Below are positions 33,569-43,730 of a stretch of 64,000 bases of DNA, one piece after another. Positions within the stretch are counted from its first letter, which is position 1; each line of letters starts with the position of its first letter. Source of the DNA: Vibrio hepatarius (GTDB lineage Bacteria > Pseudomonadota > Gammaproteobacteria > Enterobacterales > Vibrionaceae). The notes beneath the pieces were generated by a model. It did no database searches. It was not told the origin of the DNA and saw nothing but the letters and a program-made list of their open reading frames with translations. The stretch is taken from NCBI RefSeq assembly GCF_001274785.1, contig NZ_LHPI01000001.1, positions 744,001 through 808,000 of the forward strand, in the 5' to 3' direction. The position numbers and the translations under genes are program-made.

Positions 33569-35288
33569 CGTTTACTTCCTTAGTCTTCGGGTATTCTAAT
33601 AATACTTGGCAACCTTCACCCATTTGGCTCGTCACACTTAGGTTGCCGTTTAATCTAGATGCACGCTCTTGCATGATACTCAACCCATAATGGTTGAGTT
33701 TCTCATTTTGTTTATCAAAGCCAACACCATCATCAATCACAGAGACGGTGACCTTATCTTCGGTCTCTTGGCATCGAATCGCTATCTTTTTGGCGTTGGC
33801 GTGTTTAATCGCATTAATGGTCGCCTCTCTGATTAACTGTAGTAGATGCACTTGTTGGTTGGCATCCAACTCAATCGACGAGAGTTCATTATTCAGTTCA
33901 ATCTTCGCTTCAGTTTGTTCGCTCAATTGTTCAGTCATTTCATTCAAAGCAGAACCAAAACTGCCTTCGGTAATCGACAAGCGGAAAGTCGTTAGCAGCT
34001 CACGCAACTGGGTGTAAGCAGAAGACAATCCTGTATCTAATTCTGCAAGAATCGGCGTCGTCTTCTCCAATTGATTGGATTCCGGCAGTTTAGCCATTCC
34101 TCTTTTAAGCAAGGAAACCTGAATCTTTAGATAAGACAACGATTGAGCAAGAGAGTCATGCAGTTCACGGGCGATCGTCGCCCTTTCTTCCATCAACAAC
34201 AACTGCTCGGCCTGACGCTGTGCTTGATTGTAATACACGGCGCGAGACAATATTTGAACGAAGTTATCAATCAAAGCTTGGTCTGGGCACGGTAACGTCA
34301 CTTTCCAATAAAGCGTGCCGAGTTCTATCCCATCAAGTGACAAAGCTTTACTTTGGCAATTATCACCGCATTTGGTGCACTCGCCGCCTTCGGTAAGAAT
34401 CAGTGGCTTTTCACCCTCGGCAGTGATTTCCAATTTGGCCGCCGCAATCCCTTCCAAACTCACAATATGTTTTAGGATCGCTTCAAAGTTGTCGTGGGTG
34501 ATTCGAGAAACGGTTAATTCTTGCGAAGATTTGTAAAGCACCTTCAACGAATCATTCGCGTGCTGGAGCTTCTGCGTCTTCTCGTTAACGGCCTTTTCCA
34601 ACCCGCGATACAGTTTACCGAGCTCCGCCGCCATATCGTTAAATGTTTGCGTGAGTATGCCCATTTCATTTTCTGAGGACACATTCAGCTCAACATCAAA
34701 AGAGCGCGATTGGATCTGTTGGCTCGCTGACACGAGCGAGTTAAGCGGCTTAACGATCTGCTTGCGAATATAGTGTACGACAAACATGCTGACGATCAGG
34801 ATGCCACCTAAACCAAGTCCACCAACCCAAGCGAGTTTAATGAGCTTCTGCTCTGAAAAGTTCTGCAACTTAAACACAAACGCATCGATTTGCTGAACAA
34901 ACTCAGCCACCAGTTCGAGGTACATTTCTCGGTCCTGGCTTCTTAAAACATGTTTTAGTTCATGCCAACGGATGATCAGCATGTAGTAATCATTCGTGAT
35001 GTCTTTTGGCACGGTCCAACTTTGCAGCGCTTTCATCGAAGGCGAATAAATCGAGCGTTCGAACATCACAATATGATCGGTGTAATCGGCCGACGAAGAC
35101 TGAATATCGTGCGCCAATCGATAGCTTTGCATGCGCATCGAACCAGCTACGTTAACTGCCTCTGCATCGTTTAAGCTTGAAGCCAAAGTAATGATCGCAA
35201 AGCTTGTTGTCGCCAACGACAAAGCGAGGATTAAACCCATCGCTTTTGCCACTGTACTTGTGACCGATCTCTTAACAAACTTTAACAC
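33555..35288 (-). CDS. narQ: Nitrate/nitrite sensor histidine kinase NarQ
   Basis: 577 residues from a GTG at 35288 (the frame stays open to a TTG at 35351). After FVKRSVTSTVAKAMG, two membrane spans flank a periplasmic sensor domain holding the P-box (NDAEAVNVAGSMRMQSYRLAHDIQSS), with the nitrate-binding Arg. HAMP, a signalling linker with CTKCGDNC, the H-box (ERATIARELHDSLAQSLSYLKI) and the HATPase (INAIKHANAKK, DDGVGFD) follow. It overlaps narP. It senses nitrate and nitrite at the periplasmic face and phosphorylates NarP. Confidence 0.94.
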   Translation of the reverse strand: MLKFVKRSVTSTVAKAMGLILALSLATTSFAIITLASSLNDAEAVNVAGSMRMQSYRLAHDIQSSSADYTDHIVMFERSIYSPSMKALQSWTVPKDITNDYYMLIIRWHELKHVLRSQDREMYLELVAEFVQQIDAFVFKLQNFSEQKLIKLAWVGGLGLGGILIVSMFVVHYIRKQIVKPLNSLVSASQQIQSRSFDVELNVSSENEMGILTQTFNDMAAELGKLYRGLEKAVNEKTQKLQHANDSLKVLYKSSQELTVSRITHDNFEAILKHIVSLEGIAAAKLEITAEGEKPLILTEGGECTKCGDNCQSKALSLDGIELGTLYWKVTLPCPDQALIDNFVQILSRAVYYNQAQRQAEQLLLMEERATIARELHDSLAQSLSYLKIQVSLLKRGMAKLPESNQLEKTTPILAELDTGLSSAYTQLRELLTTFRLSITEGSFGSALNEMTEQLSEQTEAKIELNNELSSIELDANQQVHLLQLIREATINAIKHANAKKIAIRCQETEDKVTVSVIDDGVGFDKQNEKLNHYGLSIMQERASRLNGNLSVTSQMGEGCQVLLEYPKTKEVNVERI

Positions 35289-35406
35289 TGCTTCACCATG
35301 CTTAACCGCTTCTTCGCCTTTATTAATACTCTTATTAACCGGCTGGCACAATATGTGATCAAACCATCCGGAATTTATTGATCTAAAACAAGAACTACTG
35401 GCAATT

Positions 35407-35421
35407 AACCCCTAAGGGGTA
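35407..35421 (+). promoter_or_regulatory. Palindrome in the narQ-napF intergenic region, possible NarP site
   Basis: AACCCCTAAGGGGTA contains two Nar-like heptamers (consensus TACYYMT) as a perfect inverted repeat, but with a one-base rather than the usual two-base spacer. It is about 110 bases before napF. Confidence 0.4.
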
Positions 35422-35529
35422 TTTATACAAATATGTCAAAACTTACAATTTATGTGAGCTTAAATGACAGTTTATTAATGGGAACTGTGAACTATGCTTA
35501 GTTCAGGTTCTTAAAATTTGGATTACACA

Positions 35530-36024
35530 GTGATCGACATATCCAGACGGCGTTTTTTTTCGCGTACTCGAGTAGACGAATCGACAGTTCGATTGCCTTG
35601 GTTAGCTAACCCAGCGCAGTTTACCGATTTATGTACTCGATGCGGGAAATGTGCCGATAAATGTGAAACGAAGATAATCACAAAAGGCGATGGGGGCTTC
35701 CCTAGCGTCGATTTTAGTATTGACGAATGCACTTTTTGCTACCAGTGCGCTGACGTTTGTCCTGAATCACTGTTTCTTCCTAAAGCAGACGCACCGTGGA
35801 ACGCAAAAGCGACGATTAATGATAGTTGCTTAGCGAAACAAAATGTTGAATGCCGCAGTTGTGGTGATGCGTGCGAAACAATGGCGATTCGATTCAAATT
35901 AGAAATAGGTAAAGTCGCCCAACCAAATTTAGACCTTGATGAATGTAATGGCTGTGGCGCATGCGTTTCGGTATGCCCAACTTCATCCATCAATGTGAGC
36001 AATTTAAACAATAACGGAAGATAA
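35530..36024 (+). CDS. napF: Ferredoxin-type protein NapF
   Basis: A 164-residue cytoplasmic iron-sulphur protein from a GTG at 35530 (a TTG at 35518 is the other option; the E. coli homologue begins near IDxSRR). Four Cys clusters are present: CTRCGKCADKC, CTFCYQCADVCPESL, CRSCGDAC and CNGCGACVSVCPTSSI, enough for three [4Fe-4S] centres. NapF helps load the Mo/Fe-S centre of NapA before export. First gene of napFDABC, three bases ahead of napD. Confidence 0.9.
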   Translation: MIDISRRRFFSRTRVDESTVRLPWLANPAQFTDLCTRCGKCADKCETKIITKGDGGFPSVDFSIDECTFCYQCADVCPESLFLPKADAPWNAKATINDSCLAKQNVECRSCGDACETMAIRFKLEIGKVAQPNLDLDECNGCGACVSVCPTSSINVSNLNNNGR

Positions 36025-36026
36025 CT

Positions 36027-36338
36027 ATGTCACTTAACGAAGTGCATATTTCTAGCTTAGTGGTTCATGTATCTCCTGAACACTTAGACGAGATTAAACC
36101 TCAAATCGAAGCATTCGAAAATGCTGAGATTTACGGCGATAGCCCTGAGGGAAAAATTGTCGTGGTTTTGGAAACAGAAAATCAGGGATTCATTACCGAC
36201 ACCATTGACGCGATTAACAATTTACCGAACGTTTTGAGCACAGTTCTGGTTTATCACCAAATCGAAACTGAGCTGAATGACGAATCGAATGATAAAGACA
36301 CTGGAACCGAACATTCCCAAACCGAGGGTGAAGTATGA
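36027..36338 (+). CDS. napD: NapA maturation chaperone NapD
   Basis: A 103-residue ferredoxin-fold chaperone: [46 protein letters not shown]. NapD binds the Tat signal peptide of NapA and holds back export until the molybdenum cofactor is in. The acidic C-terminal tail (after about residue 85) is longer than in E. coli. Its stop overlaps the napA start by four bases. Confidence 0.93.
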   Translation: MSLNEVHISSLVVHVSPEHLDEIKPQIEAFENAEIYGDSPEGKIVVVLETENQGFITDTIDAINNLPNVLSTVLVYHQIETELNDESNDKDTGTEHSQTEGEV

Positions 36339-38824
36339 AGATGACAAGACGAGCGTTTGTGAAAGCAAACGCAGCAGCATCAGCTGCGGCAGTAGCGGGC
36401 GTTACCCTGCCAGCTTCTGCAGCGAACCTGATCGCGAGCTCAGACCAAACTAAAATTACATGGGACAAAGCGCCTTGTCGTTTCTGTGGTACAGGGTGTT
36501 CTGTTCTTGTTGGTACACAAAATGGCAAAGTGGTTGCAACTCAGGGCGACCCAGAAGCACCAGTAAACAAAGGCCTTAACTGTATTAAAGGCTACTTCCT
36601 ATCTAAGATCATGTACGGTCAAGACCGTCTGACTCAGCCACTGCTTCGTATGCGCGATGGCCAGTACGACAAAGAAGGCGACTTCACTCCTGTTTCTTGG
36701 GATGTGGCTTTCGATACCATGGCTGAGAAATGGAAAGAAGCACTGAAGCAGAAAGGCCCGACTAGCGTTGGTATGTTCGGCTCTGGCCAGTGGACTGTAA
36801 TGGAAGGTTACGCAGCGGCTAAGATGATGAAAGCGGGTTTCCGCTCTAACAACATCGACCCTAACGCACGTCACTGTATGGCATCAGCGGTAGGCGCGTT
36901 CATGCGTACTTTCGGTATCGATGAACCAATGGGTTGTTACGACGACTTCGAGAACGCAGATTCATTCGTTCTTTGGGGTTCGAACATGGCAGAAATGCAC
37001 CCTGTTCTTTGGACTCGTATTACTGACCGTCGCCTAAGTCACCCACATGTTAAAGTTAACGTGCTGTCGACTTACTACCACCGTTCTTTTGAGTTAGCGG
37101 ATTCTGGCTACATCTTCACTCCGCAAACTGACTTGGCGATTGCGAACTTCATTGCAAACTACATCATCCAAAACGATGCGGTTAACTGGGACTTTGTTAA
37201 CAAACACACTAACTTCAAGCAAGCGACAACTGATATCGGTTACGGCCTGCGTGATGACGATCCTCTACAAAAAGCGGCAGCTAACCCTAACTCGGGCGCG
37301 ATGTCTGACATCAGCTTCGAGCAATACAAAGCATCTGTTGCGCCTTACACAGTAGAAAAAGCGTCAGAGATGTCGGGTGTTTCTCAAGAGAAACTCATCG
37401 AACTAGCGAAACAGTACGCTGACCCAGACAGAAAAGTAATGTCACTTTGGACTATGGGTATGAACCAACATACTCGTGGTGTTTGGATGAACAGCTTGAT
37501 CTACAACATCCACTTGTTAACAGGTAAAATCGCAACACCAGGTAACAGCCCGTTCTCACTAACAGGCCAACCTTCAGCTTGTGGTACTGCACGTGAAGTT
37601 GGTACATTCTCGCACCGTCTACCAGCAGATATGGTTGTTGCTAACCCTAAACACCGTAAGATTGCAGAAGGTATCTGGAACATTCCTGACGGCGTTATTC
37701 CACCAAAACCAGGTTTCCACGCTGTTGTTCAAGACCGTATGTTGAAAGACGGTAAGCTAAATGCTTACTGGGTCATGTGTAACAACAACATGCAAGCAGG
37801 TCCAAACATCAATACGGAACGTCTACCTGGCTACCGTAACCCAGAAAACTTTATCGTATGTTCTGACCCATACCCTACTGCGACTGCGCAAGCCGCTGAC
37901 CTTATTCTTCCAACAGCAATGTGGATTGAGAAAGAAGGTGCTTACGGTAACGCAGAACGTCGTACTCAAGCTTGGTACCAACAAGTTGAAACGGTTGGCG
38001 AGTCGAAGTCAGACCTTTGGCAGATCATGGAATTCTCTAAGCGCTTCAAGATGGAAGAAGTGTGGACAGAAGAACAACTTGCTGCAGCGCCTCAATACCG
38101 CGGTAAAACTATGTATGACATGCTGTTTGCTAACGGTACAATCAACAAGTTCCCAGTTGAAGAAGCGCGTGAGTTGAATGATGACTCACACCACTTTGGC
38201 TACTACGTACAAAAAGGTATTTTCGAAGAGTATGCACAGTTTGGTCGCGGCCACGGTCACGACTTAGCACCGTACGATCGTTACCACGAAGTGCGTGGTT
38301 TACGTTGGCCAGTTGTTGAAGGTAAAGAGACATTATGGCGCTTTAAAGAAGGCTCTGACCCGTACGCGAAGAAAGGTTCAGGTTGGGACTTCTACGGTAA
38401 ACCAGATGGTAAAGCACTGATCATCTCAGCGCCATACGAAGCACCACCAGAATCTCCAGATTCAGAGTTCGATCTATGGCTATGTACAGGTCGTGTTCTT
38501 GAACACTGGCACACTGGTACCATGACTCGTCGTGTACCAGAGCTATACAAAGCGGTTCCTGATGCGGTGTGTTACATGCACCCTGCTGACGCGAAAGCGC
38601 GTGGCGTTCGCCGCGGTGAAGAGGTTGTTATTGCTAACAAGCGTGGTGAAGTCCGAGTTCGTGTTGAAACTCGCGGCCGTAACCGACCACCTGAAGGCTT
38701 GGTATTCGTACCGTTCTTTGACGCACGCATCTTGATCAACAAGTTGATCCTCGACGCTACTGACCCACTGTCTAAACAGACAGACTTCAAAAAGTGTCCA
38801 GTTAAGATCACCAAAGTTGCTTAA
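36335..38824 (+). CDS. napA: Periplasmic nitrate reductase catalytic subunit NapA
   Basis: An 829-residue Tat-exported molybdoenzyme (E. coli 828). The Tat signal is [20 protein letters not shown] (RR motif at residues 5-6), cleaved near ASAA. The [4Fe-4S] binding Cys residues are in [13 protein letters not shown] with a fourth in GLNCIKGY. The Mo-coordinating Cys lies in [13 protein letters not shown]. It reduces nitrate to nitrite in the periplasm with electrons from NapC through NapB. Gene order and overlap with napD are standard. Confidence 0.97.
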   Translation: MKMTRRAFVKANAAASAAAVAGVTLPASAANLIASSDQTKITWDKAPCRFCGTGCSVLVGTQNGKVVATQGDPEAPVNKGLNCIKGYFLSKIMYGQDRLTQPLLRMRDGQYDKEGDFTPVSWDVAFDTMAEKWKEALKQKGPTSVGMFGSGQWTVMEGYAAAKMMKAGFRSNNIDPNARHCMASAVGAFMRTFGIDEPMGCYDDFENADSFVLWGSNMAEMHPVLWTRITDRRLSHPHVKVNVLSTYYHRSFELADSGYIFTPQTDLAIANFIANYIIQNDAVNWDFVNKHTNFKQATTDIGYGLRDDDPLQKAAANPNSGAMSDISFEQYKASVAPYTVEKASEMSGVSQEKLIELAKQYADPDRKVMSLWTMGMNQHTRGVWMNSLIYNIHLLTGKIATPGNSPFSLTGQPSACGTAREVGTFSHRLPADMVVANPKHRKIAEGIWNIPDGVIPPKPGFHAVVQDRMLKDGKLNAYWVMCNNNMQAGPNINTERLPGYRNPENFIVCSDPYPTATAQAADLILPTAMWIEKEGAYGNAERRTQAWYQQVETVGESKSDLWQIMEFSKRFKMEEVWTEEQLAAAPQYRGKTMYDMLFANGTINKFPVEEARELNDDSHHFGYYVQKGIFEEYAQFGRGHGHDLAPYDRYHEVRGLRWPVVEGKETLWRFKEGSDPYAKKGSGWDFYGKPDGKALIISAPYEAPPESPDSEFDLWLCTGRVLEHWHTGTMTRRVPELYKAVPDAVCYMHPADAKARGVRRGEEVVIANKRGEVRVRVETRGRNRPPEGLVFVPFFDARILINKLILDATDPLSKQTDFKKCPVKITKVA

Positions 38825-38895
38825 TGAGAATGCGATGGTCGCCTGAAATATGGCGACCAATCAAAAGAATTTAGCCATAAGGCGGAGAATGTAAA

Positions 38896-39351
38896 ATGAA
38901 AAAATTACTTGTTGCACTATTATCTGTTGGTGCGCTGTTAAGTGGTAGTGTACTGGCTGAACTAGACAACCCAGGTGGCACAGGTGGATTAGAATCTCTT
39001 CGTGGTGCGACCGAGCTAGAAGATACTCGCCCAGCCGATAGCTTCAAAAAGTACCCGCGTGAACAAGTGCTAGACTCAAGTTTCGTATATCAACCACCTC
39101 TAATCCCGCATAACATCCGCGGCTACGAAGTGTCATTGAATGCGAACAAATGTCTGTCTTGCCACAGCTGGAAAAATGCGAAAGAAATGGGCGCAACTAA
39201 AATCAGTGTGACCCACTACGTTAACCGTGAAGATGCTGTATTGTCAGACGTATCACCACGTCGTTACTTCTGTTTACAGTGCCATGTTCCACAAGCAAAC
39301 GCTAAGCCGCTTATTAAGAACAACTTTGAAGCTGTTGACTCACTTAAATAA
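38896..39351 (+). CDS. napB: Diheme c-type cytochrome NapB
   Basis: A 151-residue periplasmic electron carrier. Signal peptide cleaved after VLA (residue 21). Two CxxCH heme sites: CLSCHSW and CLQCHVP. Passes electrons from NapC to NapA. A 71-base gap separates it from napA and it is 20 bases before napC. GGCGGAG lies before the ATG. Confidence 0.96.
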   Translation: MKKLLVALLSVGALLSGSVLAELDNPGGTGGLESLRGATELEDTRPADSFKKYPREQVLDSSFVYQPPLIPHNIRGYEVSLNANKCLSCHSWKNAKEMGATKISVTHYVNREDAVLSDVSPRRYFCLQCHVPQANAKPLIKNNFEAVDSLK

Positions 39352-39371
39352 CCGTTTGTAAGAGGCTAACT

Positions 39372-39947
39372 ATGAAACTATTGAAAGCGTTTTGGAAGCG
39401 GCTGACGAGTCCGAGTAAAGCAGCGGTAGGTGTTGTACTCTTTATGGGCTTTGCTGGTGGTCTTCTATTCTGGGGCGCATTTAACACAGGTATGGAAGCA
39501 ACCAACACCGAAGAGTTCTGTTCTGGTTGTCACGCACCTATTGTTGCCGAGATCCAAGAGACGATTCACTACTCTAACCGCTCAGGTGTTCGCGCAATCT
39601 GTTCAGATTGTCACGTACCACATGAATGGACAGATAAGATCGTTCGTAAAGTTCAGGCTTCGAAAGAGCTATTTGCCCACTTTATCGGTACTATCGATAC
39701 GCAAGAGAAGTTCCAAGCACGTCGTGCGCACCTTGCTGAGCGGGAATGGTCTCGATTGAAGAAGAACGATTCACTGGAATGTCGTAACTGTCACCAGTTC
39801 GAATACATGGACTTCTCAGAACAGGGTGAACGTAGCGCAAATCAACACTCAACAGCCCTAGCATCTGGTGAGAAAACGTGTGTAGACTGTCACAAAGGCA
39901 TCGCGCATAAACTGCCAGACATGCACGGCGTTGAAGGCTGGCAATAA
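39372..39947 (+). CDS. napC: Tetraheme quinol dehydrogenase NapC
   Basis: A 191-residue NapC/NirT-family protein with one N-terminal span (about 17-37) and four CxxCH sites: CSGCHAP, CSDCHVP, CRNCHQF, CVDCHKG. It oxidises quinol in the membrane and passes electrons to NapB. There are no napG/H genes here, so NapC is the sole quinol route. Confidence 0.96.
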   Translation: MKLLKAFWKRLTSPSKAAVGVVLFMGFAGGLLFWGAFNTGMEATNTEEFCSGCHAPIVAEIQETIHYSNRSGVRAICSDCHVPHEWTDKIVRKVQASKELFAHFIGTIDTQEKFQARRAHLAEREWSRLKKNDSLECRNCHQFEYMDFSEQGERSANQHSTALASGEKTCVDCHKGIAHKLPDMHGVEGWQ

Positions 39948-39957
39948 GGAGCTATAG

Positions 39958-40095
39958 ATGAGTACATTAGAATCGATCATTTGGCACGTACTTGGCTACA
40001 GTGCAATGCCAGTTATTATTCTTTCTGGTTTTGCGGTAGTTGCAGTAATCTCATTGTGGATTCTGTCACTGGGTAAAGACAAAGAAGTTAAGTAA
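39958..40095 (+). CDS. 45-residue nap-associated membrane protein (TIGR02808-type)
   Basis: Ten bases after napC lies a 45-residue ORF beginning MSTLESIIWHVLGYSAMPVI with one long hydrophobic span and a charged GKDKEVK end. AAGGAG precedes the ATG. It matches the description of TIGR02808, a very short single-span family placed next to nap operons in Vibrio, Shewanella and Pasteurellaceae. The function is unknown; a membrane cofactor of NapC would be a reasonable guess. It is the last gene before a strong terminator. Confidence 0.82.
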   Translation: MSTLESIIWHVLGYSAMPVIILSGFAVVAVISLWILSLGKDKEVK

Positions 40096-40132
40096 CTCCC
40101 TTTACTTAGAGTTACACCGTTTTAACGACTAA

Positions 40133-40162
40133 AAAAAGCCACCGAATTTTCGGTGGCTTTTT
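40133..40162. terminator. Bidirectional terminator between nap and galE
   Basis: AAAAAGCCACCGAA (40133-40146) pairs with TTCGGTGGCTTTTT (40149-40162). T-runs on both strands. Confidence 0.92.
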
Positions 40163-40176
40163 GTTTGATATCTCGT

Positions 40177-41193
40177 TTAGGCTTCTGGATAACCTTGCGG
40201 GTTATTCGACTGCCAGCGCCAAGTATCTTCCGTCATTTGTTCAAGAGTACGCTCTGCTCGCCATTCTAGCTCTTTCATCGCTTTTGCTGGGTCTGCCCAA
40301 CACTCCGCGATGTCACCAGGACGACGATCAACAATTTCGTATGGCACTTGTTTACCAGAGGCAGATTCAAACGCCTTAACCATCTCCAGAACGCTGTAGC
40401 CGTTACCTGTACCCAAGTTGTAAACGTGCAAACCGTCTTTGCGCCCTACTTTCTGCAACGCAGCGACGTGGCCATCAGACAGGTCCATCACGTGGATGTA
40501 ATCGCGTACACCGGTACCGTCTTTGGTTGGGTAATCACTACCAAACACAGACAAGAACTCACGGCGACCAACTGCGACCTGTGATACAAACGGCATCAAG
40601 TTGTTTGGAATGCCTTGAGGATCTTCACCAAGCTCGCCAGACGGATGAGAACCAACTGGATTGAAGTAGCGCAGTAGCGTAATACTCCACTCTGGGTTTG
40701 CTTTATGGAAATCAGTCAGACACTCTTCGACCATCAGTTTGCTGCGGCCGTAAGGGTTGGTTGCACTGGTTGGAAAGTCTTCTGTAATTGGCACTGACGC
40801 AGGGTCGCCATAAACCGTCGCCGATGATGAGAAAACTAGAGTTTTAACGCCCACTTCACGCATTGCATCCACAAGCACTAAAGTGCCGTGAACGTTATTG
40901 TCGTAGTATTCCAAAGGTTTCGCTACCGACTCACCTACCGCTTTGAGGCCAGCAAAGTGAATCACAGCTTCGATGTTATGTTGTTTCAGTACTTCAACCA
41001 GTACCGCTTTATCGCGAATATCACCTTGGACAAAAGTCGGTCTCACACCTGAAACTTTTTCAATTCGGTCAAGAACAGTTTTCTTACTGTTGTATAGATT
41101 GTCAAAAATTACAGGAGTCATTCCCGCTTGAATCATTTGAATGGAAGTATGACTACCAATGTAACCCATACCGCCAGTAACCAAGACGTTCAT
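40177..41193 (-). CDS. galE: UDP-glucose 4-epimerase GalE
   Basis: A 338-residue extended SDR. The NAD site is VTGGMGYIGSHTSIQM, and the catalytic YxxxK is in TNPYGRSKLMVE, with the Ser-rich SSSATVYGDP preceding. It interconverts UDP-glucose and UDP-galactose for galactose use and for surface polysaccharide. No other gal genes adjoin, so here the role in polysaccharide or LPS supply is as likely. The start is ATG 41193, after AAAAGG. Confidence 0.96.
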   Translation of the reverse strand: MNVLVTGGMGYIGSHTSIQMIQAGMTPVIFDNLYNSKKTVLDRIEKVSGVRPTFVQGDIRDKAVLVEVLKQHNIEAVIHFAGLKAVGESVAKPLEYYDNNVHGTLVLVDAMREVGVKTLVFSSSATVYGDPASVPITEDFPTSATNPYGRSKLMVEECLTDFHKANPEWSITLLRYFNPVGSHPSGELGEDPQGIPNNLMPFVSQVAVGRREFLSVFGSDYPTKDGTGVRDYIHVMDLSDGHVAALQKVGRKDGLHVYNLGTGNGYSVLEMVKAFESASGKQVPYEIVDRRPGDIAECWADPAKAMKELEWRAERTLEQMTEDTWRWQSNNPQGYPEA

Positions 41194-41278
41194 TTGTTAT
41201 AACCTTTTGAATAAATTGATTTAATGTTAGCGAATCTAGCGCGAGAAATATAGCGCAAAAGTGAGACAACACCAAACA

Positions 41279-43243
41279 TCATCTTTCAATCACAATGCGA
41301 CTCTTACCGTTGTTCTTCGCTTGATACATCGCCAGATCTGCTCGTTTGATGATCGATTCCATCGATTGTTCTGGCTCATCTACATAGGTTACACCAACAC
41401 TGACGCCCACGTTCAAAATTTGGTTGCGGTAAACAATATCTTCTCTGACTACTTCCATTATGCGTTCAGAAAGTGGAGTAAGCGCCTCTTTGTCTATCGA
41501 TTTAACAAACACGACGAACTCGTCACCAGAAAGGCGTGCGACCAAATCATGGGTTCCAACCTGCGCGACCAAACGCTGGGCAACTTGTTTGAGAACCTCA
41601 TCGCCCGCGTCATGACCGAAACTATCATTCACTTGTTTAAAGCCATCAAGATCTAAGTAGAGCAATGCCCAGCCCGATGTTTCATCGTGTTCTTGCTTCA
41701 ATGTCTCGTCTAAAACGCGATATAACTGCGCTCGGTTTGCCACACCCGTTAACGAGTCATGATGCGCCAAGTACTCAAGTCGCTCCATTTCTTTGATACT
41801 TGATAAGTCAGACAGGATATACACATAGTCATACTTACTATCAGACTGCGCAGTCTTGATACGAGAAACCTTGGCAAACATTGGCACTTTCTTTCCGTTG
41901 CAGTCTTTCTCCCACACTTCACCTTGCCATTGTCCAAACTGGATCACAGCATCTTTAATCGCAGGCATCAGCGAGCGGAATTGCTGCCAGTCAAACACTT
42001 GCTCTGGCATTTTACCTAGCAAACTCTCTTGAGGGTAACCAAGCAGCTCAGTAAGTGCTGGGTTGACCATGGTGATAACGTCTGACTCGTTGGTCACCAT
42101 CAAACCGTCTTGGCTATTTTCAAACACGCCAGCTGCGAGCCTCTGACGACTAAGTGCAGCTTCTACTTCGGTAATATCTTGTATCGCGAAAAGGAACTGT
42201 TCACGCTTGGTGAGCTTAGTACAGGTGATTTGCAGTAACTGAGGTTGGTCAAAGACATCTCTAGTCCAAACCTGTTCATCAGTAAACTCTAAGTCATTCT
42301 CTAGCGCATTCTTAATAAAGCGGCGGTTATCGTCAGACATCAAATCAACCAGATTCGCGCCCTGACAAATGACACTTGAGCATTTGAACACACGGCAAGC
42401 CGCAGCATTGTAGAGCCTCACTTCACCGCTTGGCTCGACAACGATAAGCGCGTGTTTAACTGTTTCGACCACTTCATTTGCAAAGGACTTTTCCGCCTCT
42501 AATTTATCTAGCGTGTACGCCACCTGTTGATCCCGTTGGTTTAGTCGTTGCAGCATGGTGTTAAACGCTCGAACCAAGTCGCCAATTTCATCGTTCGCCG
42601 AACTTTCGATACTCACGCCTTTTTGCTGACTATTGATGTAGTTACGCATACCTAAATTCAAGGTGTGTAACGGCCTTACGATGAACTTATCCACCGCAAA
42701 GTACAATACGCTACTCGCGACGGTGAGTAGGAAAAGAAAGATCATCCCATTCGTCAGTGCGGTGTTGTAAAGCTGCTGAAACGAGTCTTTTGAGATGGTG
42801 ATGTTCATCTCTGCGATACTTTCTTGTTCAACTCTTACCGGAATAAGCAAGAAGATGAAGTCTTCGCCCACAGCAAATTGTTGTTTATCGATATCTTTGC
42901 GTTGCGATTCCGTCGGCGTTGGTACAGCGTTACCTTGTTGCAGATATTCCGCAAATAACTGATTATCAGAAGAATACAATTTTACCGAAACAATATCGTT
43001 GTCTGCAGAGAACGCATCTAACACTTCAGCAGCACTGAGGCGATCATCAAACAAAATAGCCGCTTGTAGGTTGTAAGCAACACCTTTAGCGAGCACACTG
43101 ACGCGATTGATTAAATTCTCTTTTTGCACCTCGTGAGCGCTAAAAAACGCATACCCCTGCGATGTAAAAAAGATCATCGCTGCAAACATAATAATTGGCA
43201 GAACCAACTTACTTTTTAACGGCATATCACTGAGAAGCTTCAT
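41279..43243 (-). CDS. Membrane diguanylate cyclase (periplasmic sensor-HAMP-PAS-PAS-GGDEF)
   Basis: 654 residues from ATG 43243 (GGGAGG in front), rather than the 674-residue frame. Domains: one span (about 12-32), a periplasmic CHASE8-like sensor (about 35-165), a second span, HAMP (about 185-240), two PAS regions (about 255-375 and 378-490) and GGDEF (about 500-650). The active-site loop is SGDEF, and LTGVANRAQL plus LDLDGFKQVND are intact, so cyclase activity is likely. The RxxD inhibitory site reads GTHD, so product inhibition is probably lost. It overlaps the yfiR-like gene by 17 bases. By analogy to YfiN, YfiR should repress it. Confidence 0.88.
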   Translation of the reverse strand: MKLLSDMPLKSKLVLPIIMFAAMIFFTSQGYAFFSAHEVQKENLINRVSVLAKGVAYNLQAAILFDDRLSAAEVLDAFSADNDIVSVKLYSSDNQLFAEYLQQGNAVPTPTESQRKDIDKQQFAVGEDFIFLLIPVRVEQESIAEMNITISKDSFQQLYNTALTNGMIFLFLLTVASSVLYFAVDKFIVRPLHTLNLGMRNYINSQQKGVSIESSANDEIGDLVRAFNTMLQRLNQRDQQVAYTLDKLEAEKSFANEVVETVKHALIVVEPSGEVRLYNAAACRVFKCSSVICQGANLVDLMSDDNRRFIKNALENDLEFTDEQVWTRDVFDQPQLLQITCTKLTKREQFLFAIQDITEVEAALSRQRLAAGVFENSQDGLMVTNESDVITMVNPALTELLGYPQESLLGKMPEQVFDWQQFRSLMPAIKDAVIQFGQWQGEVWEKDCNGKKVPMFAKVSRIKTAQSDSKYDYVYILSDLSSIKEMERLEYLAHHDSLTGVANRAQLYRVLDETLKQEHDETSGWALLYLDLDGFKQVNDSFGHDAGDEVLKQVAQRLVAQVGTHDLVARLSGDEFVVFVKSIDKEALTPLSERIMEVVREDIVYRNQILNVGVSVGVTYVDEPEQSMESIIKRADLAMYQAKNNGKSRIVIER

Positions 43244-43730
43244 TAGCGCCTCCCTCAATATCTGAAACACGTAAGAAGTTAGACGAAATCGAGTAGTCGC
43301 CAATGTTATCGAGATTCACTCGTGGTTTAATCCGTCCATCGTTTAGGTTCAGTTCGATAACACCGCCATTATCAGTAAAGTTATCCATATCACTGATAGA
43401 CACGGTTTTTCGGCGTACGTCTGAATAGACAGGTAAATTGTCCAGTTGCGATATAAACAAGATATGACAGTCTTGCTCAACGACTCGAATTGGCTTATTG
43501 CGAATTTGTTTGTCTTGGGTGATCTCGGTAAGAATCTCTTTGATCGACGGGTTGTCAGGTACACAGATATTTACCTGCGTCATGACCGAGTCCTGATTCC
43601 AGTGAATAAAGTTGGCAATACGATAAATATAGACTGCTTTAACTTGCTCAGGAGTATATTTCGCCAGCGCTTGGAACGACATACCTGCCAAAATCAAAAA
43701 TGTACCAGCGATCGTTAGCTTAAAACTCAT
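43227..43730 (-). CDS. YfiR-family (DUF4154) periplasmic regulator
   Basis: A 167-residue protein with a signal peptide cleaved after ALA (residue 23) and the DUF4154 fold: YTPEQVKAVYIYRIANFIHWNQ ... CVPDNP ... HILFISQLDN ... TVSISDMDNFTDNGGVIELNLNDGRIKPRVNLDNI. In Pseudomonas YfiR binds the periplasmic domain of the cyclase YfiN and blocks it. Only one Cys pair (in NICVPD and QDCHIL) is seen, rather than the two pairs of P. aeruginosa. It overlaps both neighbours (11 and 17 bases), showing a tightly coupled operon. Confidence 0.9.
   Translation of the reverse strand: MSFKLTIAGTFLILAGMSFQALAKYTPEQVKAVYIYRIANFIHWNQDSVMTQVNICVPDNPSIKEILTEITQDKQIRNKPIRVVEQDCHILFISQLDNLPVYSDVRRKTVSISDMDNFTDNGGVIELNLNDGRIKPRVNLDNIGDYSISSNFLRVSDIEGGANEASQ

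Noticed and set aside
36214..36528. Minus-strand ORF over napD/napA
   Set aside because: It is a shadow of the napA reading frame, with no ribosome site or family resemblance.
37761..38177. Plus-strand frame inside napA
   Set aside because: Lies entirely within the well-supported napA and has unnatural composition (runs of Thr, Leu and Lys).
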